Below are positions 1-7,769 of a stretch of 64,000 bases of DNA, piece by piece. The notes under the pieces are model-generated. The model did not search any database. It was not told the DNA's origin and saw nothing but the letters and a program-made list of their open reading frames with translations. The position numbers were made by a program, and so were the translations under genes. This DNA comes from Flavobacteriaceae bacterium PS02293 (GTDB taxonomy: Bacteria > Bacteroidota > Bacteroidia > Flavobacteriales > Weeksellaceae), in contig JASCOV010000002.1 in NCBI GenBank assembly GCA_029960045.1, forward strand, positions 248,001-312,000, written 5' to 3'. Positions within the stretch are counted from its first letter, which is position 1. Each line of letters opens with the position of its first letter.

Positions 1-609
1 CTCAGGAAATAATGATATCTCCTTTTGCAAATTTAAATATGAATTTGTCTCAGATGAGGGAGTAACAGGTTGCCAATCCTGCAAATCTTTATTAACTGCA
101 TCAATATATTCTTTGAGCATAGATTTGGATGCGTATTTACCCTTCTCATCAATAATATATAATTGTTTTTTAGGTCTCATACCATATCCATCATACTGTG
201 ATGATTGATTATCTACAAAAAAATTAAATTTTAATTCTTTTGCTAATGCTTCGGATTTATCTAATAATATTTGATCCTTTGATTTAAAAATGTAAGAATT
301 CAAATTTTCAATAATTTGATTTTTCTTAGCGTAAGTTGTTGAATCTTTACGTCTGGCTGATATGTAAGAATCATAAATAGGTTGAAGTCTTTTTTTCTCA
401 TCAAGTAGCTTTTGGTAATCCTTTGTAAAAATCTTTTCATCAATAAAAGGATAGTATTCTACATTTTGTTTTTCTACTGGATAAATAACTATTTTACTTC
501 CATTAGCTAAAGTATTAGATGCAAGTTCAAAAGTTTCTTGTGCTGAAAGTTTTGTAAATATTAGGAATAGCAGAAGTATTCCTTTGAAAAAAGAAAGTTT
601 GGTTTTCAT
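1..609 (-). CDS. Secreted hypothetical protein, cut by the left edge of the window
   Basis: An open frame runs from an ATG at 609 to position 1 without a stop, giving the first 203 residues of a protein that continues outside the window. Residues 1-24 form a clear signal peptide (lysines, then a hydrophobic stretch GILLLFLIF, ending in LSAQ), so export to the periplasm or outer membrane is likely. The mature part is rich in Lys, Tyr and Asp/Glu and contains YDGYGMRPKKQLYIIDEKGKY. I recognise no domain. The start follows an exceptionally structured 5' region (611-790) and a TATATTTG promoter element. Function is unknown; confidence that it is a real gene is high because of the signal peptide and long open frame. 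Confidence 0.8.
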   Translation of the reverse strand, partial: MKTKLSFFKGILLLFLIFTKLSAQETFELASNTLANGSKIVIYPVEKQNVEYYPFIDEKIFTKDYQKLLDEKKRLQPIYDSYISARRKDSTTYAKKNQIIENLNSYIFKSKDQILLDKSEALAKELKFNFFVDNQSSQYDGYGMRPKKQLYIIDEKGKYASKSMLKEYIDAVNKDLQDWQPVTPSSETNSYLNLQKEISLFPE

Positions 610-610
610 T

Positions 611-790
611 GTGTGGTAATTAAAGGTTTAAAAATAAGAAAGCGTGGACATTGTATCACGCCAACCTTAGGATTACCACACCCTAAAAAACAATGATACA
701 AGCCACGCCAATACTGGCGTACCTCATATACATTATTTGTCTTTTCTATGTGAAGTTTACAAAACTTCGTGTGGTAATTTTAGGTTGACA
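611..790 (-). promoter_or_regulatory. Structured leader with five mutually complementary arms
   Basis: Upstream of the gene starting at 609 lie arms that can pair in competing ways. In plus-strand coordinates they are A 611-628 (GTGTGGTAATTAAAGGTT), B 641-660, C 661-681 (CCAACCTTAGGATTACCACA...), D 691-709 and E 769-789 (GTGTGGTAATTTTAGGTTGA). C can pair with A, which ends at the start codon, or with E; B pairs with D across C. Local hairpins also exist at 642-661 (GCGTG/CACGC), 705-720 (ACGCCA/TGGCGT) and 752-768. On the minus strand a 16-codon upstream frame (683-733, MYMRYASIGVACIIVF) ends inside the element. This could be a cis-regulatory leader or a dispersed structured repeat; the sequence alone does not decide. 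Confidence 0.5.
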
Positions 791-822
791 ATAATGCAAT
801 AATGCACGATTACTTTATAATA

Positions 823-830
823 CAAATATA
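823..830 (-). promoter_or_regulatory. Predicted promoter -7 element (TATATTTG)
   Basis: Read on the minus strand the sequence is TATATTTG, an exact match to the Bacteroidota -7 consensus TAnnTTTG. A weak -33-like TTTTA lies 19 nt upstream. Transcription would start near 816 and give a leader of about 200 nt spanning the whole structured element before the ATG at 609. Confidence 0.45.
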
Positions 831-861
831 ATAAAATTTGTTGAGGCTGTAAAACGAAAAA

Positions 862-883
862 CCCTCTGATTTAGAGGGCTTTT
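862..883 (-). terminator. Possible terminator hairpin
   Basis: CCCTCT (862-867) and AGAGGG (873-878) form a six-base-pair stem with a five-base loop. On the minus strand it is followed by TTTTT, on the plus strand by CTTTTA. It could stop minus-strand transcripts coming from the 1,269-1,803 genes or insulate the leader. The stem is short. Confidence 0.4.
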
Positions 884-984
884 AGCTATAATCAAAATAA
901 TATAATTTTAGTATGGTTTTCCGTAAAGACATAGATTACTTATGAATATATTAATGATATTTTTGTAGAAAAAAATCAAACTAT

Positions 985-1284
985 ATGAATAAACAAGACT
1001 TAATAAGAGAATTAAATCAGATAATCAATAAAGAAGTTATGCTCAATTATCGAGGCATTGAAATTAGAAGATTTGTAACATGGCCAAAGAATGTTGATTT
1101 CGATTCAAATGATTACATTTTAGAGAATATTGTATCTGACTATACAGATCCACAAAAAGAGATTGAGCCAAGTGATTTAAATTCTGGAAATTTTCAAATT
1201 TTAGAATGTTCTAAGGATAATACATTTAAAATACAATCTTTAGATTATTGTATAGATTTATACGACAATTATAAAAATTGTTGA
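985..1284 (+). CDS. Hypothetical protein, 99 aa
   Basis: A small soluble protein rich in Asp, Asn and aromatic residues, without signal peptide or membrane segment. I recognise no domain. The start is an ATG 20 nt after a TATTTTTG sequence (958-965) that matches the TAnnTTTG -7 consensus, which supports independent transcription. The 3' end overlaps the convergent gene at 1,269-1,637 by 16 nt. It lies in an AT-rich stretch of small genes of unknown function. Codon use looks ordinary for this genome. Confidence 0.6.
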   Translation: MNKQDLIRELNQIINKEVMLNYRGIEIRRFVTWPKNVDFDSNDYILENIVSDYTDPQKEIEPSDLNSGNFQILECSKDNTFKIQSLDYCIDLYDNYKNC

Positions 1285-1637
1285 TTTATGAAAACTCCTA
1301 ATTGCCGGCTTAAAATTTTATCAAACTCAACTATGTATGGTGTCAAATAAGATAAAGAATAGAATTTAATATTGTCAATTTCTAAAACCATATCTTTTTC
1401 AAAGTCTTCTGGTGTTTTATAACCACGAAGATCAAATGTTTGTGTAGCTTTTAAATATGAAATTCTTTTGTCTAAATTTTGTATTTGTAAGAATTCATCA
1501 AAAGTAATGGTAAATAGTGATTGAATTTGTTCAATTTTCAAATACATTTCATTATTTGACATTTTAAGAACATCTAATGTAACAGAATAATTTTCTGAAT
1601 AAAACTGATGTTTTTCTACGATTTTCAAATTCATCAT
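1269..1637 (-). CDS. Hypothetical protein, 122 aa
   Basis: A small soluble protein starting MMNLKIVEKHQFY; the second ATG (1,634) is an equally possible start. The middle (FTITFDEFLQIQNLDKRISYLKAT) looks helical. No recognised domain. Its ATG follows the stop of the 54-aa gene at 1,639-1,803 by one base, so the two are probably co-transcribed and translationally coupled. The 3' end overlaps the convergent gene ending at 1,284. Confidence 0.6.
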   Translation of the reverse strand: MMNLKIVEKHQFYSENYSVTLDVLKMSNNEMYLKIEQIQSLFTITFDEFLQIQNLDKRISYLKATQTFDLRGYKTPEDFEKDMVLEIDNIKFYSLSYLTPYIVEFDKILSRQLGVFINQQFL

Positions 1638-1638
1638 A

Positions 1639-1803
1639 TTATTTATTCTCCTCGGCTTCTTGATTTTCTACATTTTCAGAAATAGTATTTTCTATTTCTT
1701 GATTTTCTGCATTTGAATTTTCAGAAACTTGTTCTTTATTTTCATGAATGACTGTATTAGAATTTTGCAATTCTTCATTTATAAATTCTTTTAATGATTT
1801 CAT
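1639..1803 (-). CDS. Small acidic repetitive protein, 54 aa
   Basis: Opens with MKSLKEFINEELQ and continues as an acidic, Asn/Glu-rich tail in which the motif SEN(S/V)(N/E) recurs (SENSNAENQEIEN, then SENVENQEAEEN). The tail is probably disordered. Its stop is one base from the ATG of the 122-aa gene, indicating a two-gene unit. The N-terminus resembles the short amphipathic starts seen in many small tailed-phage proteins, which would fit a phage origin, but this is only an impression. Function unknown. It ends before a TAA at 1,639-1,641. Confidence 0.5.
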   Translation of the reverse strand: MKSLKEFINEELQNSNTVIHENKEQVSENSNAENQEIENTISENVENQEAEENK

Positions 1804-1885
1804 TATTTTAAATTTTGATATATGTATATAACTGCATGATTCATTGACTTTAGTTTCTTACGTATCAATTTAATATCAAAGAGAT

Positions 1886-1893
1886 TACTTTTG
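1886..1893 (+). promoter_or_regulatory. Predicted promoter -7 element (TACTTTTG)
   Basis: TACTTTTG matches the Bacteroidota TAnnTTTG consensus exactly and lies about 70 nt upstream of the ATG at 1,962. It would drive the two-gene unit 1,962-3,649. No convincing -33 box is visible at the usual spacing. Confidence 0.4.
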
Positions 1894-1961
1894 TATATCA
1901 ATTTTAATTAATACTTTTATCCAAAACATATAATAAACTTTTAACCACTGAATTACAGAAT

Positions 1962-2387
1962 ATGGATTTTAATAATTTAAAGTCAGATCATACTTGCGAC
2001 TGTTTTAATAATGCCTTTGAGGATAAAGAAAATTATTATGCAATTAAAATTATGAAAAATGAAATTAGAACTCAAGATTTCAATTCATATTGGGACAAAG
2101 GTAGAAGAAGTAAAGATAATGATTGTGAAGAAATGTGCTCTTTAAAAGGAGTTTCTGTATCTATTTTTAATGAAGAATCAAAAGAAGAAGTTAAGAATGT
2201 CTATCAGCAATTATTTCCCATCGCTCCAAAATATAAACCATATCTAAGTATTGTGAAATTTTATGAATCAGCAGGAATGGTAAAACATACACCTAATGAG
2301 ATCAATATATATCACTATGATTTTTATAAAAGTGACGATTTTGATTATTCAAAAGTTGAATTAATTGAAATAAACGAACTACACTAA
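1962..2387 (+). CDS. Hypothetical protein, 141 aa
   Basis: A soluble acidic protein with a Cys-containing N-terminal part (CDCFNNAF near 14, CEEMC near 53-57) and a compact C-terminal part (YLSIVKFYESAGMVKHTP). No recognised domain, signal peptide or membrane segment. The next gene starts five bases after its stop, so the pair is almost certainly co-transcribed and the products may act together. The cysteines could bind a metal, but the spacing matches no zinc finger I know. Confidence 0.6.
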   Translation: MDFNNLKSDHTCDCFNNAFEDKENYYAIKIMKNEIRTQDFNSYWDKGRRSKDNDCEEMCSLKGVSVSIFNEESKEEVKNVYQQLFPIAPKYKPYLSIVKFYESAGMVKHTPNEINIYHYDFYKSDDFDYSKVELIEINELH

Positions 2388-2392
2388 ATATT

Positions 2393-3649
2393 ATGTTTAC
2401 TACTGAAAACAAATTATCTCATTATATAGACGGTCTATATGACATTGTAGCAAACTTTTCAAGTTTGTTAAATGATGGACATATTAATCTTTTATATACA
2501 GGTACAAATAAGTTTAGTTCTAAAGTTTTAGGTTCAATTTTATATGAAGATGATGAAGAATTATATCTAAGATACATTCATACATTAATATCTGATGAAA
2601 CTCTAAATGATTTTTTAAATAAAAAAATTACTCTAAGACAAATAATAACTCAATCTGAGGCAGTTTTTATTGTTGATAAGAATTATAATGATGAAATAAC
2701 TAATTATGCGTTAATTCCTATTGGTGACATTCCTGATGATTTTCTTCCTCTTGAAAACTCTTACTGTCCCGATTTTGTTAAAAACAATAGTTTAGATTAT
2801 ACATTTAGCTTAAAAGGCGAGCTAGCTGATCTACATAAGGCTGAACCTTTGGCTGTAAGTGAAACTAATATTAAAATTTATAATCTATTAAGTTCAGCAA
2901 CAACTTTTTTAGATGATTTAGATATTGAACACCGAATTTATTCTGAGGTTGCTATTGCAGGAAGTTTTGAATTAAATTTCGAAATTGAATTGAAAGAGAA
3001 ACAAAATTTATTTTCGATTTCAAATGAAGATATCAAGAAATTCATTTTCGATTTTTTCAAGTATATTTTCAATAAACTACCAGATGAGCCTGTTAATACC
3101 TTAAAAGACATTGATGCCTCTAGTGAACATTTAATAAAAATCTCGACTGATCTAAAAGAAATTTATGAAAAAAGAAGTGCATTTTTAAATCAAGAAGCTA
3201 CTGACCAAAAAACAATCGATTTGATCAATTATTCAGTAGATGCTTTTAAAGATTTAAATTATAAAGGATTCAATAAAATCGAAGTGAAAAATACATTATC
3301 AAATGGCGAAAAACTGCCAGTTGCTTTGATTGATGAAAATTATTACAATAATGTATCTGATAGGGTCTTTAAAACAGAATCAGAGAATAAGCCTAATGAA
3401 ATAACTCTTGATGATGAGCCTGTAGCGTATAAAATCCAAGTTTACTCATTAAATAAAGAAAGTGGTAATGGAAAAGCTTATTACATTTTTGATGAGATTG
3501 TAAATAAAATAACGTTTCATTTAAAAGGTAAAGATGATTATCATGGAACTGTATTTACAAAAAGCCTTGATGAAAATATACAGATTGAAATTTTAGGAAT
3601 CGGAAAAAGAATAAATAATAGTTTAAAAGAAATTACTATTACATTATAA
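2393..3649 (+). CDS. Hypothetical protein, 418 aa (possibly DUF6575-like)
   Basis: A large soluble protein. Its N-terminal 130 residues (YTGTNKFSSKVLGSILYEDD, LYLRYIHTLISDETLNDFL, NKKITLRQIITQSEAVFIV) recall bacterial DUF6575-type proteins found in accessory regions; that assignment is tentative and the family has no known function. Residues about 160-260 are helical, and the C-terminal third is beta-rich and may be a second domain. It is tightly linked to the 141-aa gene upstream and ends at a strong terminator. Defence or phage-related roles are possible from context but no catalytic motif is visible. Confidence 0.65.
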   Translation: MFTTENKLSHYIDGLYDIVANFSSLLNDGHINLLYTGTNKFSSKVLGSILYEDDEELYLRYIHTLISDETLNDFLNKKITLRQIITQSEAVFIVDKNYNDEITNYALIPIGDIPDDFLPLENSYCPDFVKNNSLDYTFSLKGELADLHKAEPLAVSETNIKIYNLLSSATTFLDDLDIEHRIYSEVAIAGSFELNFEIELKEKQNLFSISNEDIKKFIFDFFKYIFNKLPDEPVNTLKDIDASSEHLIKISTDLKEIYEKRSAFLNQEATDQKTIDLINYSVDAFKDLNYKGFNKIEVKNTLSNGEKLPVALIDENYYNNVSDRVFKTESENKPNEITLDDEPVAYKIQVYSLNKESGNGKAYYIFDEIVNKITFHLKGKDDYHGTVFTKSLDENIQIEILGIGKRINNSLKEITITL

Positions 3650-3650
3650 C

Positions 3651-3684
3651 AAATAAGAGGATGAATTAATCCTCTTATTTATTT
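3651..3684 (+). terminator. Rho-independent terminator
   Basis: A perfect 12-bp stem, AAATAAGAGGAT (3,651-3,662) with ATCCTCTTATTT (3,669-3,680), and a six-base loop directly follow the stop of the 418-aa gene. T-rich bases follow. Confidence 0.8.
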
Positions 3685-3871
3685 GGTACATTCAAGTATA
3701 TAGTTATCTAATTTTAATGTGAACAATATTTACCACGAAGGTTACGAAGCTTTTGCATCAAAATCATTTCAAAGTCTTCCCAAAGAATAAATAAAATCGA
3801 AGATTTTCAAATCTTAATTGTTCTTAAATAGAAGCATATTAAAACTCTAAAGTGACTTAAGTGTTAAAAAA

Positions 3872-4696
3872 ATGAAAACAATCATCCCATCCGATATTTC
3901 CGCAGTTCAGCTCCAGCAGGTTATGCAAACTGCAATTGCTCCAAGACCAATAGCTTTAGCAAGTACAATCAATGCGAAAGGAGAAATCAATCTTTCGCCT
4001 TTCAGTTTTTTCAATATGTTCAGTACGGTTCCGCCAATTGTGATTATTTCGCCTTCCAGAAGAGTACGTGATAATACGACAAAACATACTTTGGAAAATC
4101 TGAAAGAAGTTCCAGAATTAGTGATTGGAAACGTCAATTTCGAAATGGTTCAGCAGGTTTCATTAGCGAGTACAGAATACGAGGATGGCATTAATGAATT
4201 CATCAAATCCGGATTGACGATGAAATCTGCAGACATCGTAAAACCACCTTTGATTGCAGAATCTCCGGTAAATTTTGAATGCAAAGTTCTTGAAATTAAA
4301 AGTTTAGGAGAACTTGGAGGCGCAGGAAATCTCGTGATTGCAGAAATTGTTAAAATTCATGTTAACGAAAAATATCTCGACGAAACTGGAAATCTTGACC
4401 AAAAACAATTGGATTTGGTCGCAAGATTAGGCGGAAATTTCTACTCCCGAAACAACGAAAATAACATCTTCGAAGTTCCAAAACCACTAGTTACAAAAGG
4501 AATTGGCTATGACCAGCTTCCAAACGAAATTAAACAAAGCCATATTTTTACAGGCAACGATTTGGGAATGTTGGCAAATGTGGAAATTTTACCAAGTGGT
4601 GGTTTTTCTTCGGAAAAAGATGTACATTTATTAGCTCAGAACTTTTTAAAAAATAATGAAATTGAAAATGCGTGGAATGTTTTAAAATCTGACTGA
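3872..4696 (+). CDS. Flavin reductase-like FMN-binding protein
   Basis: A 274-aa protein of the flavin reductase-like (DIM6/NTAB) family, small beta-barrel proteins that bind FMN and reduce flavins or act as partner reductases for oxygenases. The N-terminal region IAPRPIALASTINAKGEINLSPFSFFNMFSTVPP is the family's flavin-binding signature (P-R-P-I-A...S.N..G..N..PFS.F). The C-terminal 90 residues are an extension common in flavobacterial members. A likely cofactor is FMN with NAD(P)H; the substrate cannot be told. It stands alone between a terminator and a small membrane protein gene. Cytoplasmic, no signal peptide. Confidence 0.85.
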   Translation: MKTIIPSDISAVQLQQVMQTAIAPRPIALASTINAKGEINLSPFSFFNMFSTVPPIVIISPSRRVRDNTTKHTLENLKEVPELVIGNVNFEMVQQVSLASTEYEDGINEFIKSGLTMKSADIVKPPLIAESPVNFECKVLEIKSLGELGGAGNLVIAEIVKIHVNEKYLDETGNLDQKQLDLVARLGGNFYSRNNENNIFEVPKPLVTKGIGYDQLPNEIKQSHIFTGNDLGMLANVEILPSGGFSSEKDVHLLAQNFLKNNEIENAWNVLKSD

Positions 4697-4731
4697 TAGC
4701 CATTAAAAAACTAAAAACCATTAATTAAACT

Positions 4732-4977
4732 ATGAAAAAATCGGTGTATCAAACCATCATCAGCCTTCTGATTTTGGTGATTGTGATGTCGGTTTTTGCC
4801 GTTGTCAACATCCAAGTCAGTTTGAAATACGAAACCGAGAATATGAAAGATTGCATTTCGCTAGTTTCTGGTAGGAATCTTTGTCAGGAACTTTTAATTT
4901 CTAAAGTTATCATTGTGATTTGCCTGATTGTTGTTTCTGGAATGTTGAGTTTTCGAGGTAGGATTGTGAAAGATTAA
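4732..4977 (+). CDS. Small membrane protein, 81 aa
   Basis: Two hydrophobic segments (about 8-28 and 58-76) flank a loop with two cysteines (MKDCISLVSGRNLCQELL), which would lie outside the cytoplasm if both ends are inside and could form a disulfide. No family recognised. It follows the flavin reductase gene by 35 nt and overlaps the convergent lipoprotein gene by four bases at their stops. Confidence 0.6.
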   Translation: MKKSVYQTIISLLILVIVMSVFAVVNIQVSLKYETENMKDCISLVSGRNLCQELLISKVIIVICLIVVSGMLSFRGRIVKD

Positions 4978-5696
4978 TTCTGTTTTTCAGATTCTGTAAC
5001 TCCAATCATCACTCCAAAATCGCCATCTTCCTGCACCCAATTTTTCTCCGGAAGATAAGTTCTAGAGACAAAACCATCCAGATACAAAGCATTTTTGCAA
5101 CCCAATTCTTTGAATAATAAAGCGAAATTGTAAAAATTAACTTCGTTTTTTGACATTACGAAAACTACATTTCCATTCTCCAAAATTCCAACACCATTTC
5201 TAATATTGAAGTTTTTAGATTGTTCCTGAAAAATAGGATTTAGATTTCCATTTATCAATAACATTGGACCAGATTGCGTTGCATATTCGATATTTGAGTT
5301 GTAACGAAATTTTTGTGTTTCAACAATTTTGGGCTGGTTGTTCTTAGTGATAAAAAATACACCATTAGGTTGCAAATAGAAATTTCCATTTCCGTTTGAA
5401 GTATCTATTTTATTAAGGATTTTACAATTTTCAATGTAAAGACCTTTCGGAATATTATTGACTTCAAACATTCCTCCGTTCATTGCAAATTTCAAAGTTT
5501 CATTTTTGGATTCGACATATTTTTTCAAATTATTAAGACTTTTAATAACTTGACTGCTATCATCTTTCCAATAAAATTGAATGTGTTCTGTTTTAGGATT
5601 TACTTCGAAAATAACATAATCTTTTTCACTTTCTAGTTTGTCATTACAAGAGAAAATGACAAATGCTAAAAGCGAAAAAAGAATGATGTTTTTCAT
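4974..5696 (-). CDS. Phosphodiester glycosidase (NAGPA/DUF2233) family lipoprotein
   Basis: A 240-aa lipoprotein: the signal peptide ends in the lipobox FSCN, with Cys17 as the acylated residue. The rest matches the NAGPA-like family of phosphodiester glycosidases (known from the mammalian uncovering enzyme and from phage and bacterial wall enzymes). Family motifs are AMNGGMF near 93-99, QPNGVFFI, YATQSGPMLLINGN, and the C-terminal KNALYLDGFVSRTY. The residues NGG, SGP and DG form the usual core. The natural substrate is unknown. The gene follows the ABC exporter by 14 nt on the same strand and is probably co-transcribed with it. Confidence 0.8.
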   Translation of the reverse strand: MKNIILFSLLAFVIFSCNDKLESEKDYVIFEVNPKTEHIQFYWKDDSSQVIKSLNNLKKYVESKNETLKFAMNGGMFEVNNIPKGLYIENCKILNKIDTSNGNGNFYLQPNGVFFITKNNQPKIVETQKFRYNSNIEYATQSGPMLLINGNLNPIFQEQSKNFNIRNGVGILENGNVVFVMSKNEVNFYNFALLFKELGCKNALYLDGFVSRTYLPEKNWVQEDGDFGVMIGVTESEKQN

Positions 5697-5710
5697 CTTC
5701 GAAGATTAAT

Positions 5711-7459
5711 CTAAATCACCGTATCCCCATCTGGAGAAACCACCTGAGCCTTATAAAGTAAAGAATAATAACCATTTTTTGCAAGCAATTCCTGGTGCGT
5801 TCCTTCTTCCACAATCAGTCCGTGGTCCATCACGATGATTTTGTCCGCTTTTTCAATAGTAGAAAGTCGATGAGCGATGAGGATTGAGGTTCTATTTTTC
5901 GTGATTTTTTCCGTCGCTCTTTGGATGAGTTTTTCACTTTCGTGGTCGATGGATGAGGTCGCTTCGTCCAAGATTAAGATTTTCGGGTCAGAAAGATATG
6001 CTCTCAAAAATGATAATAATTGTCTCTGTCCAAGGGAAATGGATGAACCTCTTTCACTCACAACATAATCGTAACCGTTTGGCAATTGCTCGATGAAATC
6101 GTCAACGCCTATTTCTTTCGCCGCTTTTTTGACTTGTTCCAAAGTAATGCTTTCGTCGCCCAAAGTCAGGTTTTCAAAAATACTACCGTGGAAAAGGAAA
6201 ACGTCCTGAAGAACAACACCAATGTGACTTCTTAAATTATACAATTCGTAATCTCGAATATCAACATCATCCAACATTATTTTCCCAGAATTAATATCAT
6301 AAAGTCTGGTTATCAAACTGATAATCGTGGATTTTCCAGCGCCGGTTGCTCCAACGATTGCTACAGTTTCTCCGGAATTCACTTTGAAATCGATGCCTTT
6401 CAAAACCAATTGTTTCTCATCATAAGCAAAATGGACTTTCTGAAATTCAATCTTTCCATCGAAATGGTCTCGGGCAATTGTTCCGTTATTTGGCATCGCT
6501 TGGTCTTCATCCATCACGCCCAAAACTCGCTCCGCACCGACAATTCCCCTTTGAATATTATTAAATCTATCCGCAATCTGTCTCAACGGACGAATCAACA
6601 TATTGATAAACTGAATAAAAGCGATAATTACACCTGGCGTAGATTTGATGAAACCACCGTAAAATAAGATAAATCCAATGAAAAGTGAAGAAATCAATTC
6701 GACAACCGGAAAGAACAATGAGAAGATAAAAACCGTTCTCAATAATGCTTTTTTCAGTTCGATGTTAATTTTATCAAATTTCGTAAACTCCGCTTCCTGT
6801 CTGTTGAAAACCTGAATCAAAGGCATTCCGGCCAAACGCTCCTGCACAAAACTATTTTGGGTCGAGGTCCAGCTTCTTTCCAAACCGAAAGCTGTTTTCA
6901 ATTTTTTCTGGAAAACTCTCGTAATCACAACCATCAGCGGAAGAATCGCCAAAGAAATCATACTGAGATGTGTATCCACCTGAAACATCGCAAACAAAAC
7001 CATTATGATTCTTAGAATATCTCCGAAAACCATCAGGAATCCGTCTGTGTAAACCGTTGCAATCGTTTCTACATCGCCAACCGCTCTTGTTACCAAACTT
7101 CCAATCGGGGTTTTGTCAAAAAAAGCCGTTCTGAAGTAAATCAGTTTGTGATAAAGTCTTTCTCTAATATCTCTGATTACATTTTGTGAAATAAAATTCG
7201 AGAAATAAACCAGAAAGAAATTCAGAATCGTTTCTGCGACCACCAATCCGATGAGCAGATAGATGTGCTTCATCAGTTGCGCTTTGTCCTTAAGCTTAAC
7301 GATGTCGATGTCGACCACATTTTTGGTTAGAATCGGTCTGTAAGTAGAGACAATTGCCAAAAAGATGGAGATAATCAGTGTGATGATAAACCACGACCGA
7401 AATTTCATCCCAATCAGAAAAAGTCTTTTTATAATGTCCCAGGTTGTTTGTTGCTTCAT
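5711..7459 (-). CDS. ABC exporter, fused permease-ATPase (MsbA/MdlB type)
   Basis: A 582-aa half-transporter: six membrane helices in residues 20-310, then an ATPase domain with Walker A GATGAGKST near 370, signature SLGQRQ near 475 and Walker B ILILDEA near 495, and an H-loop (IAHRLST). It should form dimers and export lipids, peptides or drugs. The start chosen is the ATG at 7,459 (MKQQTTWDIIKRLF); an in-frame TTG five codons upstream (7,474) also exists but is less likely. The glycosidase lipoprotein follows 14 nt downstream. Substrate cannot be predicted. Confidence 0.9.
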   Translation of the reverse strand: MKQQTTWDIIKRLFLIGMKFRSWFIITLIISIFLAIVSTYRPILTKNVVDIDIVKLKDKAQLMKHIYLLIGLVVAETILNFFLVYFSNFISQNVIRDIRERLYHKLIYFRTAFFDKTPIGSLVTRAVGDVETIATVYTDGFLMVFGDILRIIMVLFAMFQVDTHLSMISLAILPLMVVITRVFQKKLKTAFGLERSWTSTQNSFVQERLAGMPLIQVFNRQEAEFTKFDKINIELKKALLRTVFIFSLFFPVVELISSLFIGFILFYGGFIKSTPGVIIAFIQFINMLIRPLRQIADRFNNIQRGIVGAERVLGVMDEDQAMPNNGTIARDHFDGKIEFQKVHFAYDEKQLVLKGIDFKVNSGETVAIVGATGAGKSTIISLITRLYDINSGKIMLDDVDIRDYELYNLRSHIGVVLQDVFLFHGSIFENLTLGDESITLEQVKKAAKEIGVDDFIEQLPNGYDYVVSERGSSISLGQRQLLSFLRAYLSDPKILILDEATSSIDHESEKLIQRATEKITKNRTSILIAHRLSTIEKADKIIVMDHGLIVEEGTHQELLAKNGYYSLLYKAQVVSPDGDTVI

Positions 7460-7585
7460 TGTCTTGGATTCCAAAGATTTTTATGGCTAGTAAAAATCCT
7501 TGCAAAAATAAGACTTTAAAATTTTAAACTTTGACCAACCACAGAAAATATTGATAGAAACTGTGAATGTTTTTGATGATATTTT

Positions 7586-7754
7586 GGGTAGCTTTTTCCG
7601 TCTTCCGTTCCCAAATCTACCGAAGTGGTTCGACGAAGTCAATCTTTTTGACGAAGCTTTTCCAGCCACAAAAAAGGATTTCCGCTCAAACCTAACGAAG
7701 TGGTTCATCGATTCAAATTAAAATAAATAAAAAATAAGAGATAAGCCGGGCTGC
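7586..7754 (+). repeat. Dispersed repeat R1, copy 1
   Basis: Begins GGGTAGCTTTTTCCGTCTTCCG and ends GGATTTCCGCTCAAACC...AAGCCGGGCTGC. The centre carries a duplicated CTAACGAAGTGGTTC-like segment (near 7,617 and 7,690). It fills the gap between the ABC exporter and the hydrolase gene; I see no gene here. The 3' part (7,689-7,727) is nearly identical to part of copy 5 near 23,725. Confidence 0.75.
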
Positions 7755-7769
7755 GGATGCGTTATCAAA

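Noticed and set aside
611-790. Integron attC site or CRISPR-like repeat array
   Set aside because: The arms do not match the GTTRRRY/RYYYAAC core of attC, no integrase is present, and the spacing and number of repeats do not fit CRISPR.
7487-7708. A minus-strand 73-aa frame
   Set aside because: It is made of the R1 repeat and the start region of the ABC exporter; no conserved features.
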